NCBI GenBank assembly: GCA_022385755.1
Contig: MU278349.1
Coordinates: forward strand, 434,001-498,000
Source: Trametopsis cervina
Taxonomy: Eukaryota > Basidiomycota > Agaricomycetes > Polyporales > Irpicaceae
Direction: 5' to 3'
DNA length: 64,000 bases
Part shown: positions 44,892 to 56,400 of the stretch, piece by piece
Numbering within the stretch: position 1 is the stretch's first letter
Layout of the letters: each line of letters opens with the position of its first letter
Made by a program: the position numbers and the translations under genes
Notes under the pieces: generated by a model
Told to the model about the DNA's origin: nothing
Seen by the model: only the letters and a program-made list of their open reading frames with translations
Databases searched by the model: none

Positions 44892-47151
44892 CTAGAATGG
44901 CTTTAATCCCAACAAGCCTTGGCACGCGCCTTCGACATCCTCGATCTTAGACAAGGTCAGGCGACGACTTTGTTCAAATACCATCAGAACTCTTACCTCC
45001 TTCGGTGCATTCACGCTGAGAACTGTCGACTGGTCCTTGCCTACTAAGATGTCGTCCTACATGATAGTGTTAGCGGTGTTATGTTCGGTGTGAAGATGCT
45101 CACCTCTATACGAATACCAATGTCATGGAACTCCTTTGGGAATAAAGGCGATTGTGGTACATATATACCTGCTGATCGTGAGTTAAGAACGAACGGAACG
45201 CGTGGACCATAGCAGTCACCAGGTTCTATTGTGATGACCATCCCGGCCTTCAAGCTATGATCAATTATCAGCTACGAGGAAGGGTGAAACAGTGCTGGAG
45301 GGACTTACGGTTGGTTTCGATCAAAATGGGCTGACTCGTGCAGATCTGTGAACCGTAGTCAACCTCATAGCGCGCAGAGGCTTGAGCCGACCATGCGTAC
45401 CAATGCCAATAGAATGGCCGACGTAATGCGGATATAGAATTCGTTCTAAGTCCCCTGCACCCGCAACGCCCGTCAGGTTGAAGCCAATTTTACAGAGCTC
45501 TTTTCGCAGAGCTTCCACGGACTCCTGATGGATTTGTGCCAGCGAAAGTTGTGCGATCTCAGAGCACATAGTGATTAAGTACTTCTGAACCTGTAGGACG
45601 GCCGAATAAAGCGCTGCTTGGGGAGGAGTAAATCTCCCATTCGCCGGATAGGTGCGAGCTAAAGGTAACGTTCGTGTGTGTGATGAACCACAATATATTA
45701 AGGCGCGTACTGATGTCTGAAGCATATCCGCTGCGAGAATTCAGTACGGCAGTCATTGAAGTCAGAAAACCCTCTCACTTGTATTCACTTCCTGCGTCTA
45801 TCAGAACTAACTCGCCATCCCGCACGATCTGATTATTGGAAGTGTAATGTATAATAAGAGCATTAGGGCTGTGATGATATGGCATTACTGTTAGACTCAA
45901 ATGCCGTGACGTTGTTAAGAACGTACCCTGAAGCAACTACTGGTACATAAGCCGGTCTTTGAGCACCGTCAACAGCGCACAGATACTCGAAGTGGGACGC
46001 AAGCGCATGCTCTGACATGCCTGGGGAAGTAAATCTCATGGTCTGGGATTGAAAGTACGGATTTCAACAGTGCCATAACGATGCTCAATAGGAAGGCATA
46101 CCTTAGCATGTGCGTTCCCGCTTATATCTGCCGCAGCCCTCATTATTCGTTGCTCACTCTCGCTTTTGATCACTCGAAGCCGAGCGACCTCAGGTGCAAG
46201 TGGTCTGAGTTTACTACTGGTGATTGAATCTATGACACTGTCATACTCCAAACGAGCTGAAGTAGCTCCAGGCGCCAGGTACTATCGCCTATTGCCTTAG
46301 CTACGAAAAACATAGGTGATACAAAACTTACTTTTAGCATAGACTTGTGCGATAGTGTCCGTCCTCGGCGAGATAAGGTTGACGACGATGGAATATCGAG
46401 GTAAATGTTGGAGAATGCAGAGGACAGATTTTTCAGGGCAGACGGAAATTGAGCGATGGACTGAGCATCATCCGCTTTGAAGTGCATGACAATGTCGTCA
46501 GTAGAGGTACGGGCCCCCTCCCACTTCTCCTTGTGGGCATCCTTTCCCATAGAGTATATCGTCATGCGGTAGCCGCGAGGGCACGATGTCTTTTCCAGTA
46601 TCACCGCAGAACCTGGTTCCTCGAACCCCGTGAGGTACCAAAAGTCTGAGGCCTGCCGGAATTTATAGCTTCAAGCGCTGTTAACATCCACTGCGCCTGC
46701 CCACGGAGAGTAGAAGGCGTACAAGATTTCTGAGATACAGTTCCGTATTATTAATAGATCCATACTTCAGAGTCAGTTACATGTTCAAACACTCACGACC
46801 GCTCATGTATTTAATTTGGCCAGCTACCGATACGACTATGCTGTCTGCAGGCAAGCGTTCCATGAGAGCTTTCCGCCTGCGCTCATACTCATCCGCGGAT
46901 ATACCAGGAGTTACTTCACCAGGTTGAACTAGAGAAGATGCATAAGACAACTGACCACTATGACAGGTGCAGCGGTTGTGTATGGACTTACTCAGATGGG
47001 GATGTGACGGGAAAAGAGGCTGACCAAATGGTGTTGGCTTCCTGTCATGGTGTATGCGTACGGCTGTAGCGTACTCTCTTCTTGGACAGTTAGGAGTATA
47101 TGCTCGACAATGGTGTAAGACACGCTTGGAGATGAGGGAGCGGTAAGACAT
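44892..47151 (-). CDS. Mitochondrial X-Pro aminopeptidase-like protein (ICP55/XPNPEP3)
   Basis: ICP55 trims one N-terminal residue from imported mitochondrial proteins after MPP cleavage. The start [20 protein letters not shown] at 47151 is basic and Arg-rich, fitting a mitochondrial presequence; an in-frame ATG at 47208 is less typical. [18 protein letters not shown] opens the N-terminal domain, and [15 protein letters not shown] follows. The pita-bread domain shows LIDAGSEY then SDISRTYP (metal Asp pair), [14 protein letters not shown] (His) and GMVITIEPG with DIGIRIEDD (two Glu ligands). The end [13 protein letters not shown] stops at 44894-44892. About ten introns. All metal ligands are present, so it should be active. 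Confidence 0.92.
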
Positions 47152-47367
47152 GGACTGTCTTGTTAGAGTACTTACAGCAATATGATTCTCCAATACTGTG
47201 CTTCTCATTGGGCGTCTCTGCGGTGATTGCCTAATCGACTACGGTACGGCACTAGCCTCATACCACTCCCTTCTTAGGACCACTATACCAGGCTCGTGAA
47301 TAAATGAACTTGCTCCCTTTCATACACCACATACTCCGTGAGACAACATTGAAAGTAGGCGTATCGC
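47152..47367. promoter_or_regulatory. Short divergent promoter region (ICP55-like / lipase)
   Basis: Only 216 bp separate the start codons of two divergent genes, so both promoters must overlap here. No TATA box or known factor site was recognised. An upstream in-frame ATG of the ICP55-like gene at 47208 lies inside it. Confidence 0.4.
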
Positions 47368-49881
47368 ATGGAGAAATGGGATAAAATCGGTCGCCTCAGC
47401 CTCGAAGCCGCTTCAGCAGCCGCTTCAGTGGGGTTCTCGGCTGCGAAGGTTGGGACGAAACTTGGGGTACGTACGCATACATCAATGGTGTTACGAACCG
47501 GTCTGAACGTATTTGACAGTTTTCTATAACGCGCGGAATCGCGTCCAGTGCAGCGGGGCTCACAGGTGCTGCTCTTGATAATGCTTTTTTCGGCGGGAGT
47601 GTCGGCGCAGGCCCAGCATTTGGCGGCGCAGTCTCGACGGCGATTTCTGCCATAGAGACCCTTACACTTGCTCCAATCCTTCTGGGAGAGTCTCTGGCGT
47701 CCACAACTCTCGTAGCGGCGCATTCCTCTCTTTCAGTTCTACAAGCAATGTTCCCAGGGAGCGACGAGACCAGTTTCTCCCTAGCGAGCTTCATTGCCCT
47801 CGTTCGCAGAGAATGGAACGATGACATGCATGACCATACATCCCCACAGACTAGATACGGTATAAACGAGACTATGAAGGCGCTGGTGGCTTGGGCTACA
47901 CTGCAAAGCATGACCAGCGAGTGGCAAGAGAAGAGATGGTTTGAGAACTTACATGAGATCCATGTCAATGACGAGCCTCCCTTGCGACGTACTTCTGCTC
48001 GTAGGTCGCGTCGCGATTCGAAGATCCACGTCACAGATAACTATCTATACCCCAATCACGGTGGCGAGATCCTTACCGCCGATATTGGAGAGGCACCTTC
48101 CGAGCCTCGTCTCCTTGCTGCTCCGACTATAACTGGCTCACTTAACCCCCGACAGACTTTGGACGAGGACCTAAAAATCACATTACGTCGGTTCTCTAAA
48201 CTCGTCCTGGCCGGGTACGGTGGCGCCAGTCTTCTGTTCTTCGGTGTCCCTCCCATACCGAACTCGATTGCGTCTACAGCAGGGAGCGGGAAACAGGATG
48301 AACAGGCCAATCTTGCTGCTGCAATAGATTCTGCAGAGGAAGAAGCAACTCGAACGTCTGCAAATTCGCATACAACGTCGTCCTCTTCTACTCCATCGCC
48401 CGCATCCTATTCATGGTGGGATATATTCCGCGGTAAACATGATAAAGACATTCTTCTACGTTACGCACAAGATGATCCTCACTCAAGAGAGGTATGTTGC
48501 AAACAGCAATAGCTTCAATTGTCCCTGATACTCTAGGATTAGGTGCACACGGATACGAAACAACCTACTGTGGAGGCCACACTCGGTACCAACGTCAGCC
48601 TCATGCCAAGATTCTGGATCTTAACTGACCACGGCCGTCGCGAGGTGGTATTAGTCCTGCGTGGCACCATGAGTCTCAATGAGCTTGCTGTCGACCTCAC
48701 CTGTGATCCTGTTGAATTTCACGTGAAATCCTCTGGCGAGCCCCAGGCAGATGAACAGGAGGAGCTTGACGCGTTCAACGAACAACTGGAAAGTATACCA
48801 GGCTCATTCCCTCTGGACCTTTCTACACCGCCCCCTTCTCCGATACACGGACGTGGGCGTGCGCACTCAAGACGGCCCACGGGTGGATCCACTTTTTCTG
48901 AAGTTGGTGATAGTCACAAAGCGCATGGAGGCATGCTGAAGATGGCGAGAGTCATGGGAGGGAAGGGCAAACCGGTTTATATCGCCGTAAGGCATGCGCT
49001 GAAACAGAACGATGGCTACAGTGAGTTCCGCCTTGTCACAGACTTTCTGGTGTCTGAGCGTCTGCTATACTCCTAGATCTTATCATTTGTGGGCACAGTC
49101 TCGGTGCGGGAGTTGCTGGCCTGCTTGCATTGGTAAGTGCCGCTGTTGAAACTCTGCGACTCTAAACTCAGATTTATATAGATGTGGGCAGACCCGCACA
49201 CTTGTCTCACTCACCGCGCTTCGGGTCTCCCCACCAAGAGGCGAGTCTCAGCATATTGCTACGCCCCACCCTGTCTTGTTTCCGCCAGATTGTCACGTAT
49301 CGCTGCGGAATCCAATCTCATCACATCCTTTGTCTATTCCCATGACGTTGTCTCTACACTTTCCCTGGGTTCTATACGTGACATGAGGCGTGCAACCGCA
49401 TGGCTTTGTGAAGCAGAACAAGGCAAAAGGGGCGATGGATATGGTGCTGTTACCGGAAGAGCTTTGAAGAACAAAGCTGGGTATGGAAAGCCAGGTGACT
49501 CTGAATGGGTAAGGCAGGCCAGATTATTACCTCGATATAAGCACTGAGAATCATGATAGTTTCTAGCCATTCGCAAGACTTTGGAGGCCAATATGCACAT
49601 GGCGCACCTGTATCCTCCAGGTCGTGTGCTATGGGCACTGCGCGAAAGCGACTTACACCCTTCTCACCGTTACTCAGGTCCGCAACCAAGAGCGAAAGGC
49701 CAAGATAAGCTTAGATTGTTTCAGGTGCAGGACGTGGAGAAAGTCTTCGGTCAGATCATCTTCTCGAAGAACATGCTGAGGTAGGTCCTCGTCCAACTTT
49801 CTCATGTCACTCAAAACAAACCTGCACTGTAGCGCTCACATGCCACACCAATATGACCGAATATTACATGAACTTGTATGA
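47368..49881 (+). CDS. Lipase class 3, sn1-specific diacylglycerol lipase-like
   Basis: The start MEKWDKIGRLSLEAASAAAS at 47368 leads into a weakly hydrophobic N-terminal part rich in Ala/Gly (GLTGAALDNAFFGGSVGAGP). A long soluble region with Ser-rich low complexity near 48300-48420 follows. The catalytic half begins at FWILTDHGRREVVLVLRGTM and has the nucleophile elbow ICGHSLGAGVAGLLAL (Ser in GHSLG) formed across an intron near 49075. SAYCYAPPCLVS and SFVYSHDVVSTLSLGSIRDM (Asp) come next, then HLYPPGRVLWALRE; a candidate catalytic His is in MLSAHMPHQYDRIL near the end. The stop is TGA 49879-49881. This order matches fungal DAG-lipase-type class 3 lipases. Substrate is inferred. Confidence 0.88.
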
Positions 49882-50102
49882 AAGGTGCTACTATCCTCCG
49901 CTTGATGTTCAATGGGGAGAGCAGAAGAAATACAATTCCATGCAGGTCTAGTACTAATATTACCACGACCATAAGTATGGAGTATCATGAGAGCATATCA
50001 TGAAATAATCGTAAGGTAGCATCGAAATCTGAGAAAGCATACCACAGCACCATACCGCAAGCACTTAGATGACTACAACAATCAGTCTGCAAAATCCAGT
50101 CA

Positions 50103-52375
50103 TTATGAGGCTTCCGGTGGTCCTAAGTCCCCGTTTGCTCGACCACCACGGGTCAGTCCAGCAGCAGCAAAACCTCGGGCAGCAAAGCCTCCACGACCGC
50201 GACTTCGTCCGCCAAACATCCCTCCCCTGAATCCTCCTCCCCCTTCCGCATTCCGCGTTTCCCTGTCAGTCGCCTGTTTCACCTCGGGTATTGCGTCGTT
50301 CAATTTCTGCTGGCGAGATTAGCATGAGCTTAGGAATATACACCACCAACTCACATCCGCACGCTTCTCTAGCCCTGCTTTCATTGCTTCCTCATCCCCG
50401 AACTCAACATATGCCATCTTCCCACTCTTGCCAGGGAAGTTGTTGGGATAGTTGACTCGAATTATCTGACGAATGGAATGATCAGCTACCGAAGTGCGAC
50501 TATGTGTAACAACGACATACTCCGCTCTTAGCCTCTCCAAAGAAGTCTCGAATTTCGCCTTCGCTGGCAGGGTTCGGCAGGCGCATGAATAATGTCCAGG
50601 GGTTCCGAGGTGGACGCCTGCTTGTTGGCGTGCGTGCGCCCGTGCTCTCGGTTGCAGGCGATTGCAAGCCATCTTCTGGTGCAACCTTGCCTTCTGCAAC
50701 ATCAGGTGTATTCTTGCCTGACTTGGCACTCTGCGGCGGGGGGCTACTGATATCCACCTCGTTGCGCTCTGAAGGCGACGGGCTTTCTTGACCATCGCCT
50801 TTGCCAGCTGCATCGCGCTCAGCTCGCTCTAGCTGCTTTCGCTCCTTCTTCCTCTCCCGTTTCGCCCGTTCCTTCTCAAGCTTCTCTGCAGATTTCTCCA
50901 CAGAGCCATTGACCTTGCCCTCTTTCGGCGTTTCACGCCCTGAAGTCGGCGGGGGTGGTGTGGACGGTTTTGACTTGCTGGCAGCAGCAAGATGGGGTGG
51001 TAGCGACTTTTCAGACGGAATGGGTGTAGCAGCACCGGGACCTGAGGTTGAGACTCTTGGAACACCGGCGCTGGTATTGTTGTGCAGCGGCGAACTCGGG
51101 GTGGGATCGACGGTTGAAGGTGTAGCAGTCTTGCGGTAGGCGTAATTGAAGCCCTGACTCTTGAGTTCAGCGCTCACACGCCCATCTCTGATGTCAAGTA
51201 TGAGGGAGCCGTAAGCGGCGTCACAAAGGTTCCAGTTCCAGCAATTTTTCCACGCAGGCTCTTCTCCGAGGTGGTGTGCATTAGGTCCTGACTGATGAGG
51301 GTGAGGTGGCACACGCTCAATGACAGAGAGGGCCTTGTCAAGTAGCACTCGCTGGTTCTCATCAATGATGGCATCGACTTGTGACTTTACACTGTCCCAG
51401 ACTTTGTCGAAGTTGTCTTTCCCAGCCAAAAGTTTTCGGCGGAAGCCTTCGTAATCGCCTTGTATGCTGAACTCGTTGTATGACGATGCGTATCGGAAGT
51501 GGAGGCCAGCTGATATCGTAAGATCGGCTTTGAGAACTAGGCCGAGCTGTGCAATAATTCCTTCCCGTCCAGGACTGGCGTGGGTGACTAGTAGTCGCGT
51601 CTCTGTTTGATCGAAGACTCTCTGGGCGGTGTCAACAAGCTCGCCAATCTGGAGTGCGGTCGTCCACATTGTACCTTGTCCGCCAGCGATAGTTGCGGAG
51701 CCATCGCCGTTGTCGAACATCTTGTGGGATACGAGCGCGCCGCCCAAACCCAACAAACGAAGCTTCACGCCACCCAGGTCGAGGAGACGAGTGGTTGCTT
51801 CGTCAAGGACATGTAGATTGTCTACCGCATACGTACCGGCGCGGAATTTCTCAAGAACTACAACATCCTCACATGCTCCCCATACCGTGTAGACTGGTAT
51901 TTGCAGCTTGATCTGGCCTGACAGTAGCAAAGGGAATTCTGAAAGAAGGGAGATTGTAACGGTCGAACGAATCGCCGCGGGGGGGTTTTCGGGAGCAAGG
52001 AGATGGGTGCGTTGTGCAGAGGGTATCAGAGGCGAGTACATAGTGAGGTGGCGCAATGTGCGATCGTTTATACGTTCGAGACTCGATGTCTCTAGATGTC
52101 ATTTCGATAGTCTTAGACGCGTTATCCGCAATGTAAACACAAGGATACGTACCAAAAAAACCAAAGTCTCCTGTGTGGATAATGGCGACAGCATTGGCCT
52201 CCCGCGCAAGGTCGTTCAATGCGGACAGTCGGCCTCGAATGTCTGCGATGCATAACAAACGACCGTGCGCAGTGTCAAAGATTTTTGTCTGTGTGTTGAC
52301 CTGGTATGGTTGAGATGGGTTGGGTGAGACAGCCGGACGAGTAGACGCAGAGGCTGGACGGGATACGGCCTGCAT
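50103..52375 (-). CDS. DUF2433 phosphoesterase-like protein with C-terminal RRM and RGG tail
   Basis: The start MQAVSRPASASTRPAVSPNP at 52375 is followed by FDTAHGRLLCIADIRGRLSA and AVAIIHTGDFGFFG, which look like the first metal-binding blocks of calcineurin-type phosphoesterases. PVYTVWGACEDVVVLEKF, LLGLGGALVSHKMFDNG and TRLLVTHASPGREGI continue this fold and match the fungal DUF2433 family. A charged low-complexity linker (Lys/Arg/Glu-rich near 50850) then joins a short RRM-like domain (PWTLFMRLPNPASEGEIRDF; GKMAYVEFGDEEAMKAGLEK) and a Gly/Arg-rich tail (FRGGMFGGRSRGRGGFAARG). The stop is at 50105-50103. Function is not known; the RRM and RGG parts suggest RNA binding (inference). It is divergent from SPT4. 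Confidence 0.85.
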
Positions 52376-52443
52376 TTTTGAAGCAGAATGGCTGCAAAGA
52401 TGAGATGCGAGAGTGTGTCCACACAAACACGCAGCTGTACAAC

Positions 52444-52483
52444 GGACGTGACGGATCCCGTGACATGAGACGGAGTCACGTCC
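52444..52483. promoter_or_regulatory. Perfect 9-bp inverted repeat in the DUF2433/SPT4 divergent promoter
   Basis: GGACGTGAC (52444-52452) and GTCACGTCC (52475-52483) are exact reverse complements, 22 bp apart, in the 212-bp space between the DUF2433 (52375) and SPT4 (52588) starts. Each arm contains a CACGTC/GACGTG core similar to bZIP (CRE-like) or bHLH sites. A third, weaker CCCGTGAC lies between. This fits a shared two-way promoter element. Confidence 0.55.
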
Positions 52484-52587
52484 CGCGGCCCCGGCTGGCA
52501 CAAGCGGGCGGCGGGGACGGTATATTACAGTGAATCCAAGCGTCTCGAGCTCGCCTTACGACCACCATACACTGGATTTCAGCATAG

Positions 52588-53068
52588 ATGTCTCAAGGTC
52601 AAGCTGCTATCCCAAGTCAGCCCCGTGCAAAGGCACTGCGGGCATGCTTGTTATGCTCAATCATACAAACACCGGCCGACTTCCGTAAGATCGGCTGCCC
52701 AAATTGTGAAGAACTCATGCAGGTATGCTTATTCCCTGAGCGATGTGGCCAGAGCAGTGACATGTTGGCGAACCACTCTGGTGATCCAGATGAAGGGGTA
52801 CCCCGACCGAATACAAGCATGCACTACAACCCACTTCGACGGAATCATTTCCGTTATTGATCCAGAAACTAGCTGGGTGGCGAGGTGGCAGAGGACGTGT
52901 GCGTGAAGAGTTTGCTGCATTGTGCTGTATGCTGACATCACCGCAGCAAAGTACTGCCGAGGCATGTACGCCGTTCGAGTCAAAGGCAGGATACCAGAAG
53001 ATGTAGAAGCCGAGCTAGAGAGTCGAGGTATCAAATATAGACCTCGAGACCAGACAGAGATGGATTAA
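52588..53068 (+). CDS. SPT4: Transcription elongation factor SPT4
   Basis: SPT4 binds SPT5 to form DSIF, which keeps RNA polymerase II processive. Exons 52588-52722, 52790-52898 and 52947-53068 join to 121 residues, the normal size. The zinc finger is formed by CLLC and CPNC (LRACLLCSIIQTPADFRKIG; CPNCEEL). YPDRIQACTTTHFDGIISVI and DPETSWVARWQRTSKYCRGM, then YAVRVKGRIPEDVEAELESR and KYRPRDQ, are the family hallmarks. The TGT donor reading ACGT|GTGCGT was chosen because it restores TSKY. The protein looks complete. Confidence 0.97.
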
Positions 53069-53472
53069 CCTGTCCATTTTTGCTCGTCGTATTCTGCCCC
53101 CCATGTATTGATGTCCTAGCTTACTATCGTCTTGTGTAATACCATCAAACATAATGGTTCTCTTTAGTGTCATCAGTCTAGTATTATCCTAATATACTCG
53201 CAATCGGCAGGCAAACAAGTAGATATACAAGAGCAAAGGAACGTGTCAAGTCATAGAGTATGGGTAGTATGGTACATTGTGTGGAGCCTGTTGTCAGATG
53301 AGTGCAAGTGTATTACATGACAGCAATGAAGATGTGTGAAATGCAGCGAGGGTATGGTGGAGAGTCGATACCGAAGAAAAAGTGCGGTCGGATGGGAGAT
53401 AAATTGAACATGCGAGTTAACCCTGAATCAAAATTGAGTGTTGCTATCCATGAAAAAGCTTGAGGTTTGAGT
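53069..53472. other. Intergenic region between convergent SPT4 and MED13
   Basis: This 404-bp stretch holds two 3' ends. It is A/T-rich with runs such as TATATACAAGAGC, as expected for polyadenylation regions. No gene is supported. Confidence 0.5.
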
Positions 53473-56400
53473 TCAGTCCGTGCTTGCATCGCTTCGACTT
53501 AACGCCGACGAGACAACTTCTAGTGCAGCGAGATGGAACGGCAATATCGGATTGGCATCGAGCTTCCAACGACATCTTGCTAGTACAGCAAGGTCAAAAT
53601 AATTCCGTGTGATCTCTTCCATGGTAGCTTTGTCCCCGGTCGTATCGACGGCATTCGCCGACTGAGTGGAATGGAGGAGATTTATGCGAAGCATAGAAGT
53701 CGGGACGAAGTCGGAGCCTGCAGATACTCTGATGAGAGCGCTGGTGAGAAGTGGACAGATCTGTAGCTCGTCTGGAGGGTTCTCTTCCTCCAGGTCAGGC
53801 ACGAAGGCGTACTCTTGCGTACAGTCAACCGCAGAGAATGACCGAACCGGGTTACGTGGTTGCAGAGCGTACGTTGCCGAAGATGTATCAGCAAATAGTA
53901 CTCCAAGTGGATGCTTGGTCCCGCGACTATGAGGTAAAGGGTTTCGATGGAAAGCAGAATGATCTGGAGCAAGACAGAGCCAAGGATCTTCATATTCTGT
54001 CGTGGTAAGAAAAACTTGCATGGGCGGGCGATGCTGAGTCTCCTGCATGGCGAGGTGCAGCCGCGATACCCAGACTATGTACACATGTGAGTAACACGGA
54101 ACAAAGACATCAGACTCAATTCTACACACCTTGGGATTCAGTAGTCCCTATCGGCCCAAGCTTGGATATCACGATTCGCCATTCTACATTGGCTTTGGTA
54201 GCCATGTTCATTGCGAATTCCCAGACACTATTGATGATAAAATGTTCGAGACCATCGTCCGGCATGAGCCATGCCTTCAAATCATGCGCCTCGCCCCTCT
54301 GGTCGATACACGTAGCAAAGAGCCATTTTCCACATTCAGATGCGCGATAGCCGACGTGTAACATGTAGTGGCGGTCTGCGACATCCAATGTGCTAGGATG
54401 GGCTTCGAGTGAGAAGGCCACTTTTCTGTGGATGGGTGCCGCAAGTGCAAAAGCAGGTTCACTGAAAAGAGTGCGTGTTTTTTCCCCAGAAGCCAGTAGA
54501 CGTCGGGCCATTGACCTGTCAGTCGGTAGCACCACTCGGTCGTAAACTGTATGCGCGATATTCTCCAACCCCGCATGAGGGAGAGTAGAATCATGCAACG
54601 CGCCTTGGATGAGAGAATCGGGAAGGAGATGCATAAGTATGGGGGCGTCTGGAAATTGTTTCCTAACTTTCTTCATCGCAGAAAGAATTTGACGCAAGGC
54701 GGATGATGCTAGATTCATCATACGTGTAGGCGTTATGATGTAGAATACCAAAGGAATCTCGAGATCTGGAAGGCTTGCGACGAACGAGACTGGTGATGGG
54801 GTTTCAGAATTGGATAACAAAACCGCATATGGCGAGCCGTACCTAACGTCTTGCGAAACGCATCGAATTGAACCGGAACAAGACCGTCTCGAATACAAGC
54901 TGGGGCCCTACCTGCAGTATGCAGTCCTAAGTTCCTTGACTGCGAGCGTATTAGTTACATATGAACACATCGTCGAGAGACACGCACCGTATACACAGCA
55001 GAGAACTTGTCCAGACAATCAGCGATTTGTGCTTCCTTGTCATCATCGCTACCTTCATAAAAGATATAGGCTGTTATGTCTTTGCTGCCAGCTCTTGGAT
55101 GCAACCCAAGCTTCTCCCAAAACCGTAGTGCGGGCGGTAGAACTTGAATGACGCCGTCTGCCTTACCTACGGTCAACGAGGGGGCGTGCAATTCGTGTAT
55201 ATCATCTACAATAGAGATATGAGCAGATGACGGACTATGGTTGACTAATAGCCTTACCCGCGTCAAACGCTCTTCCTACGGTTAACGAAGATTCAACACC
55301 AGGGATCATATCAAGCAAGTGGTTGGCGCCGCGAATGTCTGGCATCCAGACATCGTTGCCGTTCTTGTTCGTACCTTGCATCGCGAGTAGCGAAGCTCGC
55401 CAACAGTCACCCCACATAGCGTTCTCCACGATCTCCCGAATTAGCACCTGAGCAGCGCCTTCCAACGCTTTCGATCGCTCCGAAGGAGCTCCCAGAGCGG
55501 CAGCTGGTGAAACAGGCGTTGGCGCTGACATGGGTAGAGTTGCTGTACCTATGGCTACCTCGGGATCGGTATCCGGAGGGCGAAGTGGAACAGACAACGG
55601 TAAAAGAAGTTCGTGATGAAATTGGGTATGTATGAGATCGGGGCCCAACGGTAGGAATGATGGCGGCGGGGTGTGTGCAAGAGAAACTGACCGACTCCTA
55701 TCCTCGTCTGTATCTTCATCAGGATCGATATCCGAAAGAGACTTGGCATCGTCTGCGTCCGAGTCAGGTTCCTCTGGTAAAGGTTCATTTGCCCATTCTT
55801 CGTGCTGACGAGACCAAAAAGGTGGCCTCCTTCCTTCCCGTTCTTCCTTATCCGTAACTAGACGCTTGCGCTTAGCTCCCGTGAGTCGACGCACGATGCC
55901 AATTCGCGGATCAGTTGCTGTGCGATAGCTCAAAAGCCAGCTAGGACCCGGTGTATGCAAGCCGGATGACACAAGAGGCATGAATTGCGATGTCTCTTCG
56001 TCTTCAGGGGGAGGGGTGGCCAGCGCAAATTTACCCTGGGCATACTTTCCGTCCGCCATCTTATGACTTTGCGCGAATGGGATAGGATCAAAAGAAGTAA
56101 AAGCGGCACTGCTGACCGAACTTCTGCGTATATGTATCGAATGGAGCTGATCCGCTAGCATGACTGACGGAGTAACGGGAGCCGAGATGGATGGAGGTGT
56201 TTGAGTCGGTGTCGATGGTGACAATTCAGGAGGTACTGGAACACCCGGCGTGGGTGCGCCCAACGACATTGGCGTAAGGTCATCACCTAGCGCGTGATGT
56301 AGCCAGGGAATCGGTTGAGGTTGGGTGATGACAGAGGGATGATCTATACCCAACGTTAGGATACTGTCGGCAGCAACAGCATTGATGTGAGTGATAGTTG

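Noticed and set aside
47152..47208. Upstream in-frame ATG at 47208 as start of the ICP55-like protein
   Set aside because: The second ATG at 47151 gives a more typical Arg/Ser-rich mitochondrial presequence; the first remains possible.
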